DNA from: BOG-908 sp963751795
Lineage (GTDB): Bacteria; Pseudomonadota; Alphaproteobacteria; Acetobacterales; Acetobacteraceae
NCBI GenBank assembly: GCA_963751795.1
Contig: CAVVVI010000004.1
Coordinates: forward strand, 868,001-932,000
DNA length: 64,000 nucleotides
Direction: 5' to 3'
Under the pieces are notes generated by a model. It did not search any database, had not been told where the DNA came from, and saw nothing but the letters and a program-made list of their open reading frames with translations. Shown one piece after another: positions 52,841 through 61,714 of the stretch. Both the position numbers and the translations under genes were made by a program. Position 1 is the stretch's first letter; each line of letters opens with the position of its first letter.

Positions 52841-54102
52841 GCACCGCTTCGGCCACCGCCGGGTTTCTGGCGCGTTATGATGGGCTGACCAGCCGCCTGC
52901 CCGGCGATCCGGCGCCGCGGCGGGCCGCACGCGACATTCTGGAAGGCGCCGGCCTGCCGACGCAGCGCGACGAGGGTTGGCGCTACACCAACCTCGCGGC
53001 CTTGGGCGAGGCGCGCTTCCACGAGCCGCTGACCGAAGCTGCGGGATTTACCGGTGAGGACGATCTGCCGCCATTGGGCGGGCTGAGCGGCCTGCCGCGA
53101 TTGGTGTTCGTGCAGGGGCGGTTCCATGCCGCGCAATCCGTGCTGCCGGCGCTGGCCAGCGTGCGTTCGTTTGCGGCCAACGCCGATTTCGGCGCGCTGG
53201 CGCAGCCGGCCCGCGAACGGCTGGTGGCGCTGAACACCATGCTGGCCGAAGACGGCGCGATCATCGAGGTTGCCGCAGGCGTGGATGCCGGCAGCATCGT
53301 TCTGGTGAGCGCGGGGCGCGATATCGGCGGCACGCCGATCGGCTTTCATCCGCGCCACGCCATCCGCCTGGCCGCCGGCGCCCGGCTGACGCTGATCGAG
53401 ATCGCGGCCGGGCACGGGCATTACCTGCACAATCCGGTCACCGAAATCGTGCTCGAAGAAGGCGCAACCTTATCGCATGTGCGGCTGCAGAACGAGGCGG
53501 TCGAAGCCTATCACTTGGCCACGGTGTATGCCGACGTGGCGGCGCGGGCCACCTACGATGGCTTCACGCTGAACATCGGCGGGCGCACGGCCCGCACCGA
53601 GATGCATGTGCGGCTGCACGGCGAAGGCGGCCGGGCCGAGGTGCATGCCGCGCAGCTGCTGCACGCCCGCCAGCATAGCGACTTCACCACCGTGCTGCGG
53701 CACGAGGCGCCGCATTGCGCCTCGCGCCAGACCGTCAAGCACGTGCTGGGCGGCCATGCGCGCGGCGTGTTCCAGGGGCGCATCGAGGTGGCGCGGGCGG
53801 CGCAGAAGACCGACGGCTATCAGATGAACCAGGCGCTGCTGCTGTCGCCGGATGCCGAGATCGACTGCAAGCCGCAGCTCGAGATCTTTGCCGACGACGT
53901 GAAATGCAGCCACGGCGCGACCGTGGGCGAGCTGGATGCCGAGCAGCTGTTCTACATGAGCAGCCGCGGCATCCCGCAGGCCGAGGCGCGCGGCATGCTG
54001 ATCCGCGCCTTCCTGGGCGAGGCGCTGGACAGCGTGGCCGATCCCGACACTCGCAGCCTGCTGGACGCGGTGATCGAGAATTGGTGGGTGCACGAGGGAT
54101 GA
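52837..54102 (+). CDS. sufD: Fe-S cluster assembly protein SufD
   Basis: A 421-residue SufB paralogue that completes the SufBCD complex. The N-terminal helices (ARDILEGAGLPTQRDEGWRY) are followed by the beta-helix core and the family end QPLEIFADDVKCSHGATVGE-like block, FYMSSRGIPQAEARGMLIRA. The GTG start overlaps the sufC stop by 4 bases. Intact. Confidence 0.95.
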   Translation: MSTASATAGFLARYDGLTSRLPGDPAPRRAARDILEGAGLPTQRDEGWRYTNLAALGEARFHEPLTEAAGFTGEDDLPPLGGLSGLPRLVFVQGRFHAAQSVLPALASVRSFAANADFGALAQPARERLVALNTMLAEDGAIIEVAAGVDAGSIVLVSAGRDIGGTPIGFHPRHAIRLAAGARLTLIEIAAGHGHYLHNPVTEIVLEEGATLSHVRLQNEAVEAYHLATVYADVAARATYDGFTLNIGGRTARTEMHVRLHGEGGRAEVHAAQLLHARQHSDFTTVLRHEAPHCASRQTVKHVLGGHARGVFQGRIEVARAAQKTDGYQMNQALLLSPDAEIDCKPQLEIFADDVKCSHGATVGELDAEQLFYMSSRGIPQAEARGMLIRAFLGEALDSVADPDTRSLLDAVIENWWVHEG

Positions 54103-55357
54103 ATTTCGATCCGAAGCTGACCGCGCTGGCACCCGCCTTCGACGTGGAAGCCATCCGCGCGGATTTCCCGATCCTTTCGCAGCGCGTGCACGGCAAGCCG
54201 CTTGGTGTTCCTCGACAGCGCGGCTTCGGCGCAGAAGCCGCGTGGCCGTGATCGAGGCGATGACGCAGGCGATGCAGACGCAATACGCCAACGTGCATCG
54301 CGGGCTGCATTGGATGAGCGAGCGCACGTCCGACGCCTACGAGGCGGTGCGCGACAAGGTGGCCGGGCTGCTGAACGCCCCCTCGCGCGAGGAGATCGTG
54401 TTTACCGGCAGCAGCACGGGTGCGATCAACCTGGTGGCGCACAGCTACGGGCGCGGCATCCTGCGGCCCGGCCAGGCGGTGGTGGTGACTGAGATGGAGC
54501 ACCACGCCAACATCGTGCCGTGGCAGATGCTGCGCGATGCGCATGGCATCGAGCTGCGTGTGGCGCCGATCACGGATGCCGGTGAGCTTGATCTGGACGC
54601 GTTCGAGCGGCTGCTGGCCGACGGACGCGTGGGCCTGGCCGCGGTGACGCATATGAGCAACGTGCTGGGCACGTACAACCCGATCGCGCGCATCGCGACC
54701 ATGGTGCACGAAGCCGGCGCGCAGCTGCTGGTGGATGGCAGCCAGGCGGTGGTGCATCGGGCGGTGGACGTGCAGGCGCTGGGTGCGGATTTCTACGTGT
54801 TCACCGGCCATAAGCTGTACGGGCCCACGGGCGTCGGCGTGCTGTGGGCGCGGCGCGCGCTGCTCGATGCCATGCCGCCGTTCATGGGCGGCGGGGACAT
54901 GATCTCCAGCGTCAGTTTCGAGCGTTCGGTATGGGCCCCGGCGCCGAGCAAGTTCGAGGCGGGCACGCCGGCGATCCTCGAAGTAATCGGGCTCGGTGCG
55001 GCCATCGATTACGTGAGCGCCATCGGGTTCGAGGCCATCGCGGCGCATGAGGCGGCGCTGACCGACCACGCGCTGGCGCGGCTTTCCGCTGTGGAAGGGC
55101 TGCGCATCATCGGCGCGGCGCAGGATCGCGGCGGGGTGATCAGCTTCACGCTGGACGGTGCGCATGCGCATGACGTGGCGACTCTGCTGGACCGGCAAGG
55201 CATCGCGGTGCGCGCCGGCCAGCATTGCGCCGAGCCGCTGATCCGCCGCCTGGGGCTGACCAGCACCACGCGCGCCAGCTTCGGCATCTACACCACCGCC
55301 GAGGAAATCGACGTGCTGGCCACCACGCTGGAGCGGATACGGGGGTTCTTCGCGTGA
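54099..55357 (+). pseudogene. sufS: Cysteine desulfurase SufS, two frameshifts as sequenced
   Basis: PLP enzyme that takes sulfur from cysteine for cluster assembly. With two bases removed it is about 418 residues, close to the family length. The N-terminus (EAIRADFPILSQRVHGKPL) is in one frame. LVFLDSAASAQKPR is in the next frame because of an extra base at 54202-54203. From about 54243 (another extra base) the remainder is in the third frame. It includes the PLP lysine in FTGHKLYGPTGVG and the catalytic Cys in VRAGQHCAEPLIR. All active-site residues are present. Two disruptions 40 bp apart in an essential gene argue for sequence errors. Confidence 0.92.
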
Positions 55358-55818
55358 GCGAGGCCGCCCCGTTCGATCATGTACGCGACCTGTATCAGAG
55401 CATCATCCTGGAACGGGGCCGCCACCCGCGCCACATGCACAGGATGGAACCGTGCGACGCCTGTGCTTCCGGCGAAAACCCGCTTTGCGGCGATCAGGTG
55501 GAAGTGCGCGTGCGCTTCGCCGATGGCGGTAGCGTGGCCGAGGCGGCGTTCGAAGCGCGGGGCTGCGCCATCAGCCTGGCCTCGGCCGATCTGATGGCCG
55601 ATGCCGTGCGCGGCCGCAATGCTGCCGCCATCCGCACACTGGCGGCCGAGTTCGGCGAGCTGGTGCGCACCGGCGAGAGTGCCTCGGCCGATGCGGCGAT
55701 CGGTACGCTGCGGCCGCTTTCCGGCGTTTCGGAGTACCGCAGCCGGGTGAAATGCGCCACACTGCCCTGGTCGGCGCTGATTGCCGCGCTGGACGGCGCC
55801 CAAGGAGGTCGCGCGTGA
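55354..55818 (+). CDS. sufU: SufU-type Fe-S scaffold/sulfur acceptor
   Basis: A 154-residue NifU-like protein of the SufU branch. The three zinc/sulfur Cys regions are CDACASGENPLCGDQVEV, EARGCAISLASADLMADAV and SRVKCATLPWSAL, and the characteristic SufU insertion lies between the last two. SufU receives sulfur from SufS. Alphaproteobacteria more often use SufE, so this pairing is a notable feature. The GTG start overlaps the sufS stop. Confidence 0.9.
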   Translation: MSEAAPFDHVRDLYQSIILERGRHPRHMHRMEPCDACASGENPLCGDQVEVRVRFADGGSVAEAAFEARGCAISLASADLMADAVRGRNAAAIRTLAAEFGELVRTGESASADAAIGTLRPLSGVSEYRSRVKCATLPWSALIAALDGAQGGRA

Positions 55819-56186
55819 CGGACACAGAAACACATACCGCGGCCGTGGTCGGCACCTGGACGCCGGATGGCGAGGCCGTGGCGCTGCCCGGCGAAACCGC
55901 GCTGCTGGACGCCATCGCCACCATCTTCGATCCGGAAATCCCGGTGAACATCTATGAACTCGGCCTGATCTACGCCGTCGAAATCGACGATGCCGGCGCT
56001 GTGAAGGTGGAGATGACGCTGACTGCGCCCGGCTGCCCGAGCGCGCAGGAGCTGCCCGTGCAGGTGCGCGATGCGGTGCTGGCGGTCCCGGGCGTCACCT
56101 CGGCCGAGGTGGAAACCGTGTGGGATCCGCCGTGGGACCCGAGCCGCATGAGCGACGAGGCCCGCCTGTCGCTGAATATGTTCTGA
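55815..56186 (+). CDS. sufT: SufT-like DUF59 protein
   Basis: A 123-residue MIP18/DUF59 protein with the family blocks LLDAIATIFDPEIPVNIYEL, LIYAVEIDD, VEMTLTAPGCPSAQELP and AEVETVWDPPWDPSRMSDEA. It contributes to Fe-S cluster maturation or transfer. The GTG start overlaps the sufU stop and has an AAGGAGG ribosome binding site. Confidence 0.92.
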   Translation: MTDTETHTAAVVGTWTPDGEAVALPGETALLDAIATIFDPEIPVNIYELGLIYAVEIDDAGAVKVEMTLTAPGCPSAQELPVQVRDAVLAVPGVTSAEVETVWDPPWDPSRMSDEARLSLNMF

Positions 56187-56198
56187 GGAGGCCACAGT

Positions 56199-56570
56199 AT
56201 GGATCAGAACCTGTCCGCTCCGCCGCCGCGCGCCCGCCGTGCGTTGCCGCCGCTGTTGACGATGTCGGACCGCGCGGCGGCGCGGCTGAGCGCGCTGTAC
56301 GAGCACGGCGATGGCCGGCTGCTGCGCATCAGCGTCAACACCAAGGGCTGTTCCGGCCTGGCCTACGACATGAGCTGGGTAGCCGAGCCAGGCCCGGGCG
56401 ACGAGGTGGTGCGCGACCACGAGTTGACGCTGCTGGTGGACCGCAAGGCCAGCCTGTTCCTGATCGGCACGGTGATGGATTACGAACAGCAGGCGCTGAG
56501 CGCCGGGTTTACTTTCACCAATCCCAACGAACGGGGCCGCTGCGGCTGCGGCGAAAGCTTTCACGTCTGA
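56199..56570 (+). CDS. sufA: A-type Fe-S carrier protein SufA
   Basis: A 123-residue HesB/IscA-family protein. The three conserved cysteines are in SVNTKGCSGLAYDMSW and NERGRCGCGESFHV. It carries assembled clusters to target apoproteins. An N-terminal extension of about 20 proline/arginine-rich residues is present. It is the last recognised suf gene; a small ORF follows at 56603. Confidence 0.9.
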   Translation: MDQNLSAPPPRARRALPPLLTMSDRAAARLSALYEHGDGRLLRISVNTKGCSGLAYDMSWVAEPGPGDEVVRDHELTLLVDRKASLFLIGTVMDYEQQALSAGFTFTNPNERGRCGCGESFHV

Positions 56571-56602
56571 GGCTTAGCGCAGTGGACAGTTCGGAGGCGG
56601 CG

Positions 56603-56824
56603 ATGGACGATCCGGAGGCGCGGATGGCGCAGCTGGAAGCGCTGATCGTGGGCGCGCGGCACGACGTTGCCGGCGCGCTGACGCCGGCACTGATGGTGGC
56701 CGACCGGCTGCGTGGGCACGCCGATCCGGCCGTGCAGCTGGCGGCCGAAAAGATCGGCGCTTCCATCCTGCGCGCAACCACCATCCTGCGGGCAACGCGC
56801 ACGGTGGTGCCGCCGCGCAAGTGA
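56603..56824 (+). CDS. Small DHp-like helical protein at the end of the suf operon
   Basis: A 73-residue protein starting at ATG 56603 (a GTG at 56582 is also in frame). It reads as one helical hairpin, LEALIVGARHDVAGALTPAL, then MVADRLRGHADPAVQLAAEK and SILRATTILRATR. The ARHD-x-x-GAL pattern looks like the H-box of a histidine kinase dimerisation domain, without any ATPase domain. It is 32 bp after sufA and likely co-transcribed. Function unknown. Confidence 0.6.
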   Translation: MDDPEARMAQLEALIVGARHDVAGALTPALMVADRLRGHADPAVQLAAEKIGASILRATTILRATRTVVPPRK

Positions 56825-56831
56825 GCGCGGC

Positions 56832-57917
56832 CTATTGCGGTTTGAACGAAAACAGCGCCGTCGGTAGCGAAGCGGGCGCGCCGGGCTTGAACCAGGCTGT
56901 GTCCTGGATGTGCGAAGCGGTGACGTAGATCGTGCCGTCCGGCCCTTCGCTCATCGTATCGGGCCAGCGCAGCCGCGGATCGCTGAGCACGGTCTGCAGC
57001 GTGCCATCCACCCAGCGATGCACGGCGTTGTCGGATGGCGAGGTGATGTAGAGCACGCCCGCTTTGCTCATCCACAGACCGTCGGCCACGTTGGTGGTGC
57101 CTACGACTTTTACCGCCGCGCTGGCCTGCGCGGCCGGCGTGCCGACCGTCAGCTTGGAGGTTGGGATGGCGTAGAGCGTGTGGCCGGTCAGCACCTGCCA
57201 GAACAGCGTGCGGCCGTCATTGGAAAGCGCGATGCCGTCGGCGGCAAAGGCAGGCTGACGGCCGTCCGGGCGGCGCAGCGGCTGGCCGTCCACCGTCACC
57301 GTCACGCTCTTGTCCACCTGCGTGCTGGGCACGCCGTCCAGCGCGCGGAAGGCGGTTCCGGCGGCTACGTCCACGACGATGATGGCACCGCGCGTGCCGG
57401 AATCGGTGATGTAGGCGGTGCCGCCATCGGGGCTGAAGCGCACGTCGTTCAGATAGGTGCCCTGCAGCGCCACGTTGGGCGGCATGGCGATCACCTTGGT
57501 CACCTTGTTGGTCGCCAGATCGATGCGAACCAGCTTGGGGCCGCCGGGCAGGATCTTCTCGTTGCCGGGGGCGGCGGCATCCACCACCCACAATCCGCCA
57601 TGCGTGTCGGCCACCACGGATTGCACGCAGATAAAGTGGTCGGCCAGCGTCATCTTGCCGGCGAGCGTGTTGCGGTAGCTGTTCCAGGCGGCATCCGGGT
57701 AGGCGCGCAGCGCGCCGCCGGGCAGCAGCTCGGCCACCGAAATCGGGGCGTCGTCAGTCCAGCGCGGGAAGTTCACGAACACCCGGCCGTTCGGCGCGAC
57801 GGTGACGCCGGTGACCTGGTGGGTGAAGCTGGCGACGGGTTGCAACGCCGGCGCGGCGGCGGATGCGGCTGTGCTGAGCAGGGCGAGGGCGGCGGCGCTT
57901 GTGGCAACTCGGATCAT
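56832..57917 (-). CDS. Secreted MRJP/yellow-family (SMP-30-like) protein
   Basis: A 361-residue exported beta-propeller. The signal peptide (SAAALALLSTAASAAAPA) precedes VTVAPNGRVFVNFPRWTDDA, the N-terminal signature of the major royal jelly protein family. Propeller blades follow (YLNDVRFSPDGGTAYITDSG, DGIALSNDGRTLFWQVLTGH, NVADGLWMSKAGVLYITSPS). Bacterial members are uncharacterised; some relatives bind ligands or act on lactones. It is convergent with the suf operon. Confidence 0.82.
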   Translation of the reverse strand: MIRVATSAAALALLSTAASAAAPALQPVASFTHQVTGVTVAPNGRVFVNFPRWTDDAPISVAELLPGGALRAYPDAAWNSYRNTLAGKMTLADHFICVQSVVADTHGGLWVVDAAAPGNEKILPGGPKLVRIDLATNKVTKVIAMPPNVALQGTYLNDVRFSPDGGTAYITDSGTRGAIIVVDVAAGTAFRALDGVPSTQVDKSVTVTVDGQPLRRPDGRQPAFAADGIALSNDGRTLFWQVLTGHTLYAIPTSKLTVGTPAAQASAAVKVVGTTNVADGLWMSKAGVLYITSPSDNAVHRWVDGTLQTVLSDPRLRWPDTMSEGPDGTIYVTASHIQDTAWFKPGAPASLPTALFSFKPQ

Positions 57918-57983
57918 GGCATTTCGTCCGTAGGGTGCAGCGGCAACGCCGTTTGGCGGCGGTTGTTGCCACGCGGGCTGCGC

Positions 57984-60056
57984 CTACAGCATCGCCAGGG
58001 TGGTGATGCGCGCTTTCGGCGAGATCTCCGTCTGCGAGAGCACGGGCGTTGCGGGCCTGAGCCGTTCGACGATGCTGCGCACCGGCACGCGCAGGCCGGG
58101 GCTGGTGAGCAGCACCGGCTGCTGGCCGCCATGCAGGTCGAACACCTCGCGGAAGCGGCGCATGAAATCGCCAAGCTTGCTGGGCGCCATGGCGAGCTGC
58201 CGGTCCTCGGCCGGGCCGGCCAGGCTTTCGGCAAACGCCATCTCCCATTCCGGCGACAGCGTGATCATCGGTATGGCGCCGCCCGGGCCGGCGTAGCTGT
58301 CGCTGATCTGGCGTGCGAGGCGCGTGCGCACGGTGGCGACGATGGCGCCCAGGCCGCGTGCGTTGCCGGTGCAGGCCTCGTGCACGCCTTCTAGGATGGT
58401 CGGCAGGTCGCGGATGGAGATGCGTTCGGCGAGCAGCGCCTGCAGCACGCGCTGCACGCCGCCTACGGAGATCATCGACGGGATCAGGTCGGTCACCAGC
58501 TTCTGCTGCTCGCGCGGCAGGTCGTCGATCAGCTTCTGCGTCTCGGCGTAGGAAAGGAGTTCGGCCATCGCCTCGCGCACCAGCTCGGTCAGGTGCGTGG
58601 CGAGCACGCTGGGCGGGTCCACCACGGTGCAGCCGCGCACCATCGCCTCCTCGCGCTGCGTGGCGTCGATCCACAGCGCCGGCAGGCCGAAGGCCGGCTC
58701 GGTGGTGCGTTCGCCCTGCATGGCGGGCACGCCGCCGCGCGGGTCCATCGCCAGCAGGCAGAGCGGCCGCAGCTCCCCCTGCCCGGCCGCGATCTCCTTG
58801 ATGCGGATCACGTAGGTGTCGGCGCCGAGCTGAAGGTTGTCCTGGATGCGGACGGGCGGCAGCACGAAGCCGAACTCGACGGCGATGGAGCGGCGCAGGC
58901 CGTGGATCTGGTCGGTCAGCTTCGGCTGGTCGCCGCCGGCCATCGGCAGCAGGCCGTAGCCCAGCTCCAGGCGGATCACGTCGATGCGCATGGCCTCGGC
59001 CATCGGCGGCTCGGAAGGGGCGGCGGGCAGTGCCGGCATATCCTGCTCGGGCGGCGGCACAGGATGGCGCAGGCGCAGCCACGCGCCGCCGCCGGCCAGG
59101 CCGGCTAACGCCAGAAACGGCAGCGCCGGCAGGCCGGGCATCATGGCCAGCACGACGGCCGCACCGCCGGCCAGCGCCATCGGCTTGTAGCCGCCGCCCA
59201 ACTGCGCCACCAGCGCGGTATCGGCCCGGCCTTCCACGCCGCCCTTGGTCACCACGATGCCGGCGGCCGTGGAGACCAGCAGAGCCGGGATCTGGGTGAC
59301 CAGGCCGTCGCCTACGGTGAGCGTGGTGAACGTGTTGGCAGCGTCGCCGAACGCCATCGAATGACGGATGAGCCCGATCGCCAGGCCGCCCACGATGTTG
59401 ATCGACGTGATCAGCAGGCCGGCGATGGCATCGCCGCGCACGAATTTGGCGGCACCATCCATAGCGCCGTAGAAGCCGCTTTCTTCCTCCAGCTCGCGGC
59501 GGCGGCGGCGGGCGATCTTCTCGTTGATCACGCCGGCATTCATGTCCGCATCGATGGCCATCTGCTTGCCGGGCATGGAATCCAGGCTGAAGCGCGCGGC
59601 CACCTCGGCGATGCGGCCGGAGCCTTTGGTGATGACCATGAAGTTCACCACCAGCAGGATGGCGAACAGGATCAGCCCGATCACCACGTCGCCGCCCATC
59701 AGGAAGCCGCCGAAGGCTGCCACCACCTGGCCGGCCGCGGTCGGGCCCTCGTTGCCGTGGCTGAGGATCAGGCGGGTGGTGGCGACGTTGAGCGAGAGGC
59801 GCAGCAGCGTGGTCAGCAGCAGCAGCTGCGGAAAGCTGGTGAAATCCAGCGGGCGTTCCAGGAACAGCGCCACCATCAGCACCAGCACCGAGGCGGTGAT
59901 GGAGAGCGCCAGGCCCAGATCCAGCAGCATGGTGGGCAGCGGCAGGATCAGCAGCGACAGCAGGCAGAACACCGCCAGCGCCAGCCCGACATCGGTGCCG
60001 GGGCCGTAGCGGCGGTAGGTGGCACCCAGGCTGCCGAGCGTGAGCGCCTGGCCCAT
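57984..60056 (-). CDS. flhA: Flagellar export protein FlhA
   Basis: A 690-residue core component of the flagellar export gate. About eight N-terminal membrane helices span residues 20-330. Between them is the FHIPEP block RFSLDSMPGKQMAIDADMNA and the conserved RRRRELEEESGFYGAMDGAA. The cytoplasmic C-terminal part forms the export nonamer ring. The start overlaps the flbD stop by one base, so it is the last gene of the flagellar cluster in this window. Confidence 0.96.
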   Translation of the reverse strand: MGQALTLGSLGATYRRYGPGTDVGLALAVFCLLSLLILPLPTMLLDLGLALSITASVLVLMVALFLERPLDFTSFPQLLLLTTLLRLSLNVATTRLILSHGNEGPTAAGQVVAAFGGFLMGGDVVIGLILFAILLVVNFMVITKGSGRIAEVAARFSLDSMPGKQMAIDADMNAGVINEKIARRRRRELEEESGFYGAMDGAAKFVRGDAIAGLLITSINIVGGLAIGLIRHSMAFGDAANTFTTLTVGDGLVTQIPALLVSTAAGIVVTKGGVEGRADTALVAQLGGGYKPMALAGGAAVVLAMMPGLPALPFLALAGLAGGGAWLRLRHPVPPPEQDMPALPAAPSEPPMAEAMRIDVIRLELGYGLLPMAGGDQPKLTDQIHGLRRSIAVEFGFVLPPVRIQDNLQLGADTYVIRIKEIAAGQGELRPLCLLAMDPRGGVPAMQGERTTEPAFGLPALWIDATQREEAMVRGCTVVDPPSVLATHLTELVREAMAELLSYAETQKLIDDLPREQQKLVTDLIPSMISVGGVQRVLQALLAERISIRDLPTILEGVHEACTGNARGLGAIVATVRTRLARQISDSYAGPGGAIPMITLSPEWEMAFAESLAGPAEDRQLAMAPSKLGDFMRRFREVFDLHGGQQPVLLTSPGLRVPVRSIVERLRPATPVLSQTEISPKARITTLAML

Positions 60057-61390
60057 CAGGCGGCGATCGCGCGCGCGGCGGCGGCCTGGGGCGGCGGCAC
60101 GGCGAGGCCGGCCTGGCTGTAGTCGCGCAGCTTGTCACGCAGGGCGCGGATGGAGATGCCGAGGATCGTGGCCGCATGCGTGCGGTTGCCCAGCGTGTGA
60201 GACAGCGTGTGCAGGATCGCCTCGCGCTCCACCTCCTCCATCCGCCGCGCCACGAAGCCGGTGGCCGCGTGCGGTGCCGCCGGTGCCGCCGCGCGATCGG
60301 GCAGGCCGAGGGCGTCGGGGCCGATCTCCGGCCCGGTGGCCAGCAGCACCGCACGGTGCATGGTGTTCTCCAGCTCCCGCACGTTGCCGCGCCAGGGCTG
60401 GGCGGCGAGCAGCCGGAGTGCGTCCGCACCGAGCGGGCGGAGCGGCAGGCCGTTCAGCGCGGCGTAGTGGCGCGCGTAATGCGCGGCCAGTGCCGGGATG
60501 TCGGCCGGACGTTCGCGCAGCGGCGGCACGCGCAGGCTGACGACGTTGAGGCGGAAATACAGATCCTCGCGGAACCGGCGCGCGTCGATTTCGGCGCGCA
60601 GGTCGCGGTTGGTGGTGGCCAGGATGCGCACGTCGATGCGGACAGGCGCGCTGCCGCCCACGCGATCGATCTCGCGCTCCTGGATGGCGCGCAGCAACTT
60701 CGCCTGCAGGCGCACGTCCATTTCGCTGATTTCGTCGAGCAACAGCGTGCCGCCGTCCGCTGCTTCGAACTTGCCGGCGCGGCGCGCGACGGCGCCGGAA
60801 AAGGCGCCCTTCTCGTGGCCGAACAGCTCGCTTTCGAGCAGCTGCTCGGGAATGGCGGCGCAATTCAGCGCCACGAACGGGCCGGCGCTGCGGCGGGATT
60901 CGCGGTGGATGTAGCGGGCCAGCACTTCCTTGCCGGTGCCCAACTCGCCGCTGATCAGCACGGAGGCAGCCGAGCCGGCGATCTGCGCCGCGCAGCGCAA
61001 CGTGGCCAGCATCGCGGGATCGCGCACCACGGGGGCGTGCGGCGCACCGGAGGCGGCGCGCAGGATGGCGGCGATCAGTTCGGGGTCGGGCGGCAGCGGC
61101 ATGAATTCGCGTGCGCCATCGCGGATCGCCTGCGCGCCGAGTGCCGGTTCCAGCGACGTGCTGCAGGCGACCACGGCAATGGCCATGCGCTCGGCTGCCA
61201 ACTGGGCGACCAGCGCGGGGATGCCGCAGGCGACATCGCACAGCACGAGATCCTGCGCCGCATCGGCGCGCAGCCGGGCCATGGCGGCGGGCACGGTATC
61301 GGCCTGGCAGACGCGGGCGCCGCCAGCCGCTGCAAGCTGGGCAGCGCGGCCGAGTTCGCCGGCCAGCGAGCCTACGATCAGGACGCGCAT
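60056..61390 (-). CDS. flbD: Sigma-54-dependent flagellar regulator FlbD
   Basis: A 444-residue bacterial enhancer-binding protein. The receiver-like N-terminus (residues 1-115) lacks the usual acidic pair after the first strand (MRVLIVGSLAGELGR), as in Caulobacter FlbD. The AAA+ domain has Walker A LISGELGTGKEVLARYI, the sigma-54 contact loop GAFSGAV (Ser in place of the usual Thr of GAFTGA) and Walker B GGTLLLDEISEMD. A Fis-type HTH ends the protein (RTHAATILGISIRALRDKLR). It activates late flagellar genes from sigma-54 promoters. It lies between fliN and flhA. Confidence 0.92.
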   Translation of the reverse strand: MRVLIVGSLAGELGRAAQLAAAGGARVCQADTVPAAMARLRADAAQDLVLCDVACGIPALVAQLAAERMAIAVVACSTSLEPALGAQAIRDGAREFMPLPPDPELIAAILRAASGAPHAPVVRDPAMLATLRCAAQIAGSAASVLISGELGTGKEVLARYIHRESRRSAGPFVALNCAAIPEQLLESELFGHEKGAFSGAVARRAGKFEAADGGTLLLDEISEMDVRLQAKLLRAIQEREIDRVGGSAPVRIDVRILATTNRDLRAEIDARRFREDLYFRLNVVSLRVPPLRERPADIPALAAHYARHYAALNGLPLRPLGADALRLLAAQPWRGNVRELENTMHRAVLLATGPEIGPDALGLPDRAAAPAAPHAATGFVARRMEEVEREAILHTLSHTLGNRTHAATILGISIRALRDKLRDYSQAGLAVPPPQAAAARAIAA

Positions 61391-61399
61391 GCGTAACCC

Positions 61400-61714
61400 T
61401 CAATTGCCACGGTCGGCCTTGACGATTTCGGTCATGGTGATGCCCAGCCGGCTGTCGTCCACCATCACCACCTCGCCGCGCGCGACCAGGCGGTTGTTGA
61501 CATACACGTCGATCGCTTCGCCCAGCTTGCGGTCCAGCTCGACGACGGCGCCGCGGCCGAGCTTGAGCAGCTGGCTGACCTGCATGGTGGTGCGGCCGAG
61601 CACGGCGCTGACAGTGACGGGGATGTCGTACACCGCCTCGAGGTCGCGCGCGCGCGGCGCTGAGTCGCTGCCCGGAAAAGGCGTGGTGAGCTCGGCAAAA
61701 TCATCCTCGGCCAC
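61400..61714 (-). CDS. fliN: Flagellar motor switch protein FliN
   Basis: A 104-residue C-ring protein with the SpoA fold: VYDIPVTVSAVLGRTTMQVS, GRGAVVELDRKLGEAIDVYV, and NNRLVARGEVVMVDDSRLGI. The acidic N-terminal tail is typical. Its start overlaps the fliH stop by 14 bp. Confidence 0.93.
   Translation of the reverse strand: MAEDDFAELTTPFPGSDSAPRARDLEAVYDIPVTVSAVLGRTTMQVSQLLKLGRGAVVELDRKLGEAIDVYVNNRLVARGEVVMVDDSRLGITMTEIVKADRGN

Noticed and set aside
57754..60429. 891-codon minus-strand frame overlapping flhA
   Set aside because: Out-of-frame shadow of flhA and flbD; the correct frame carries the FHIPEP motif.
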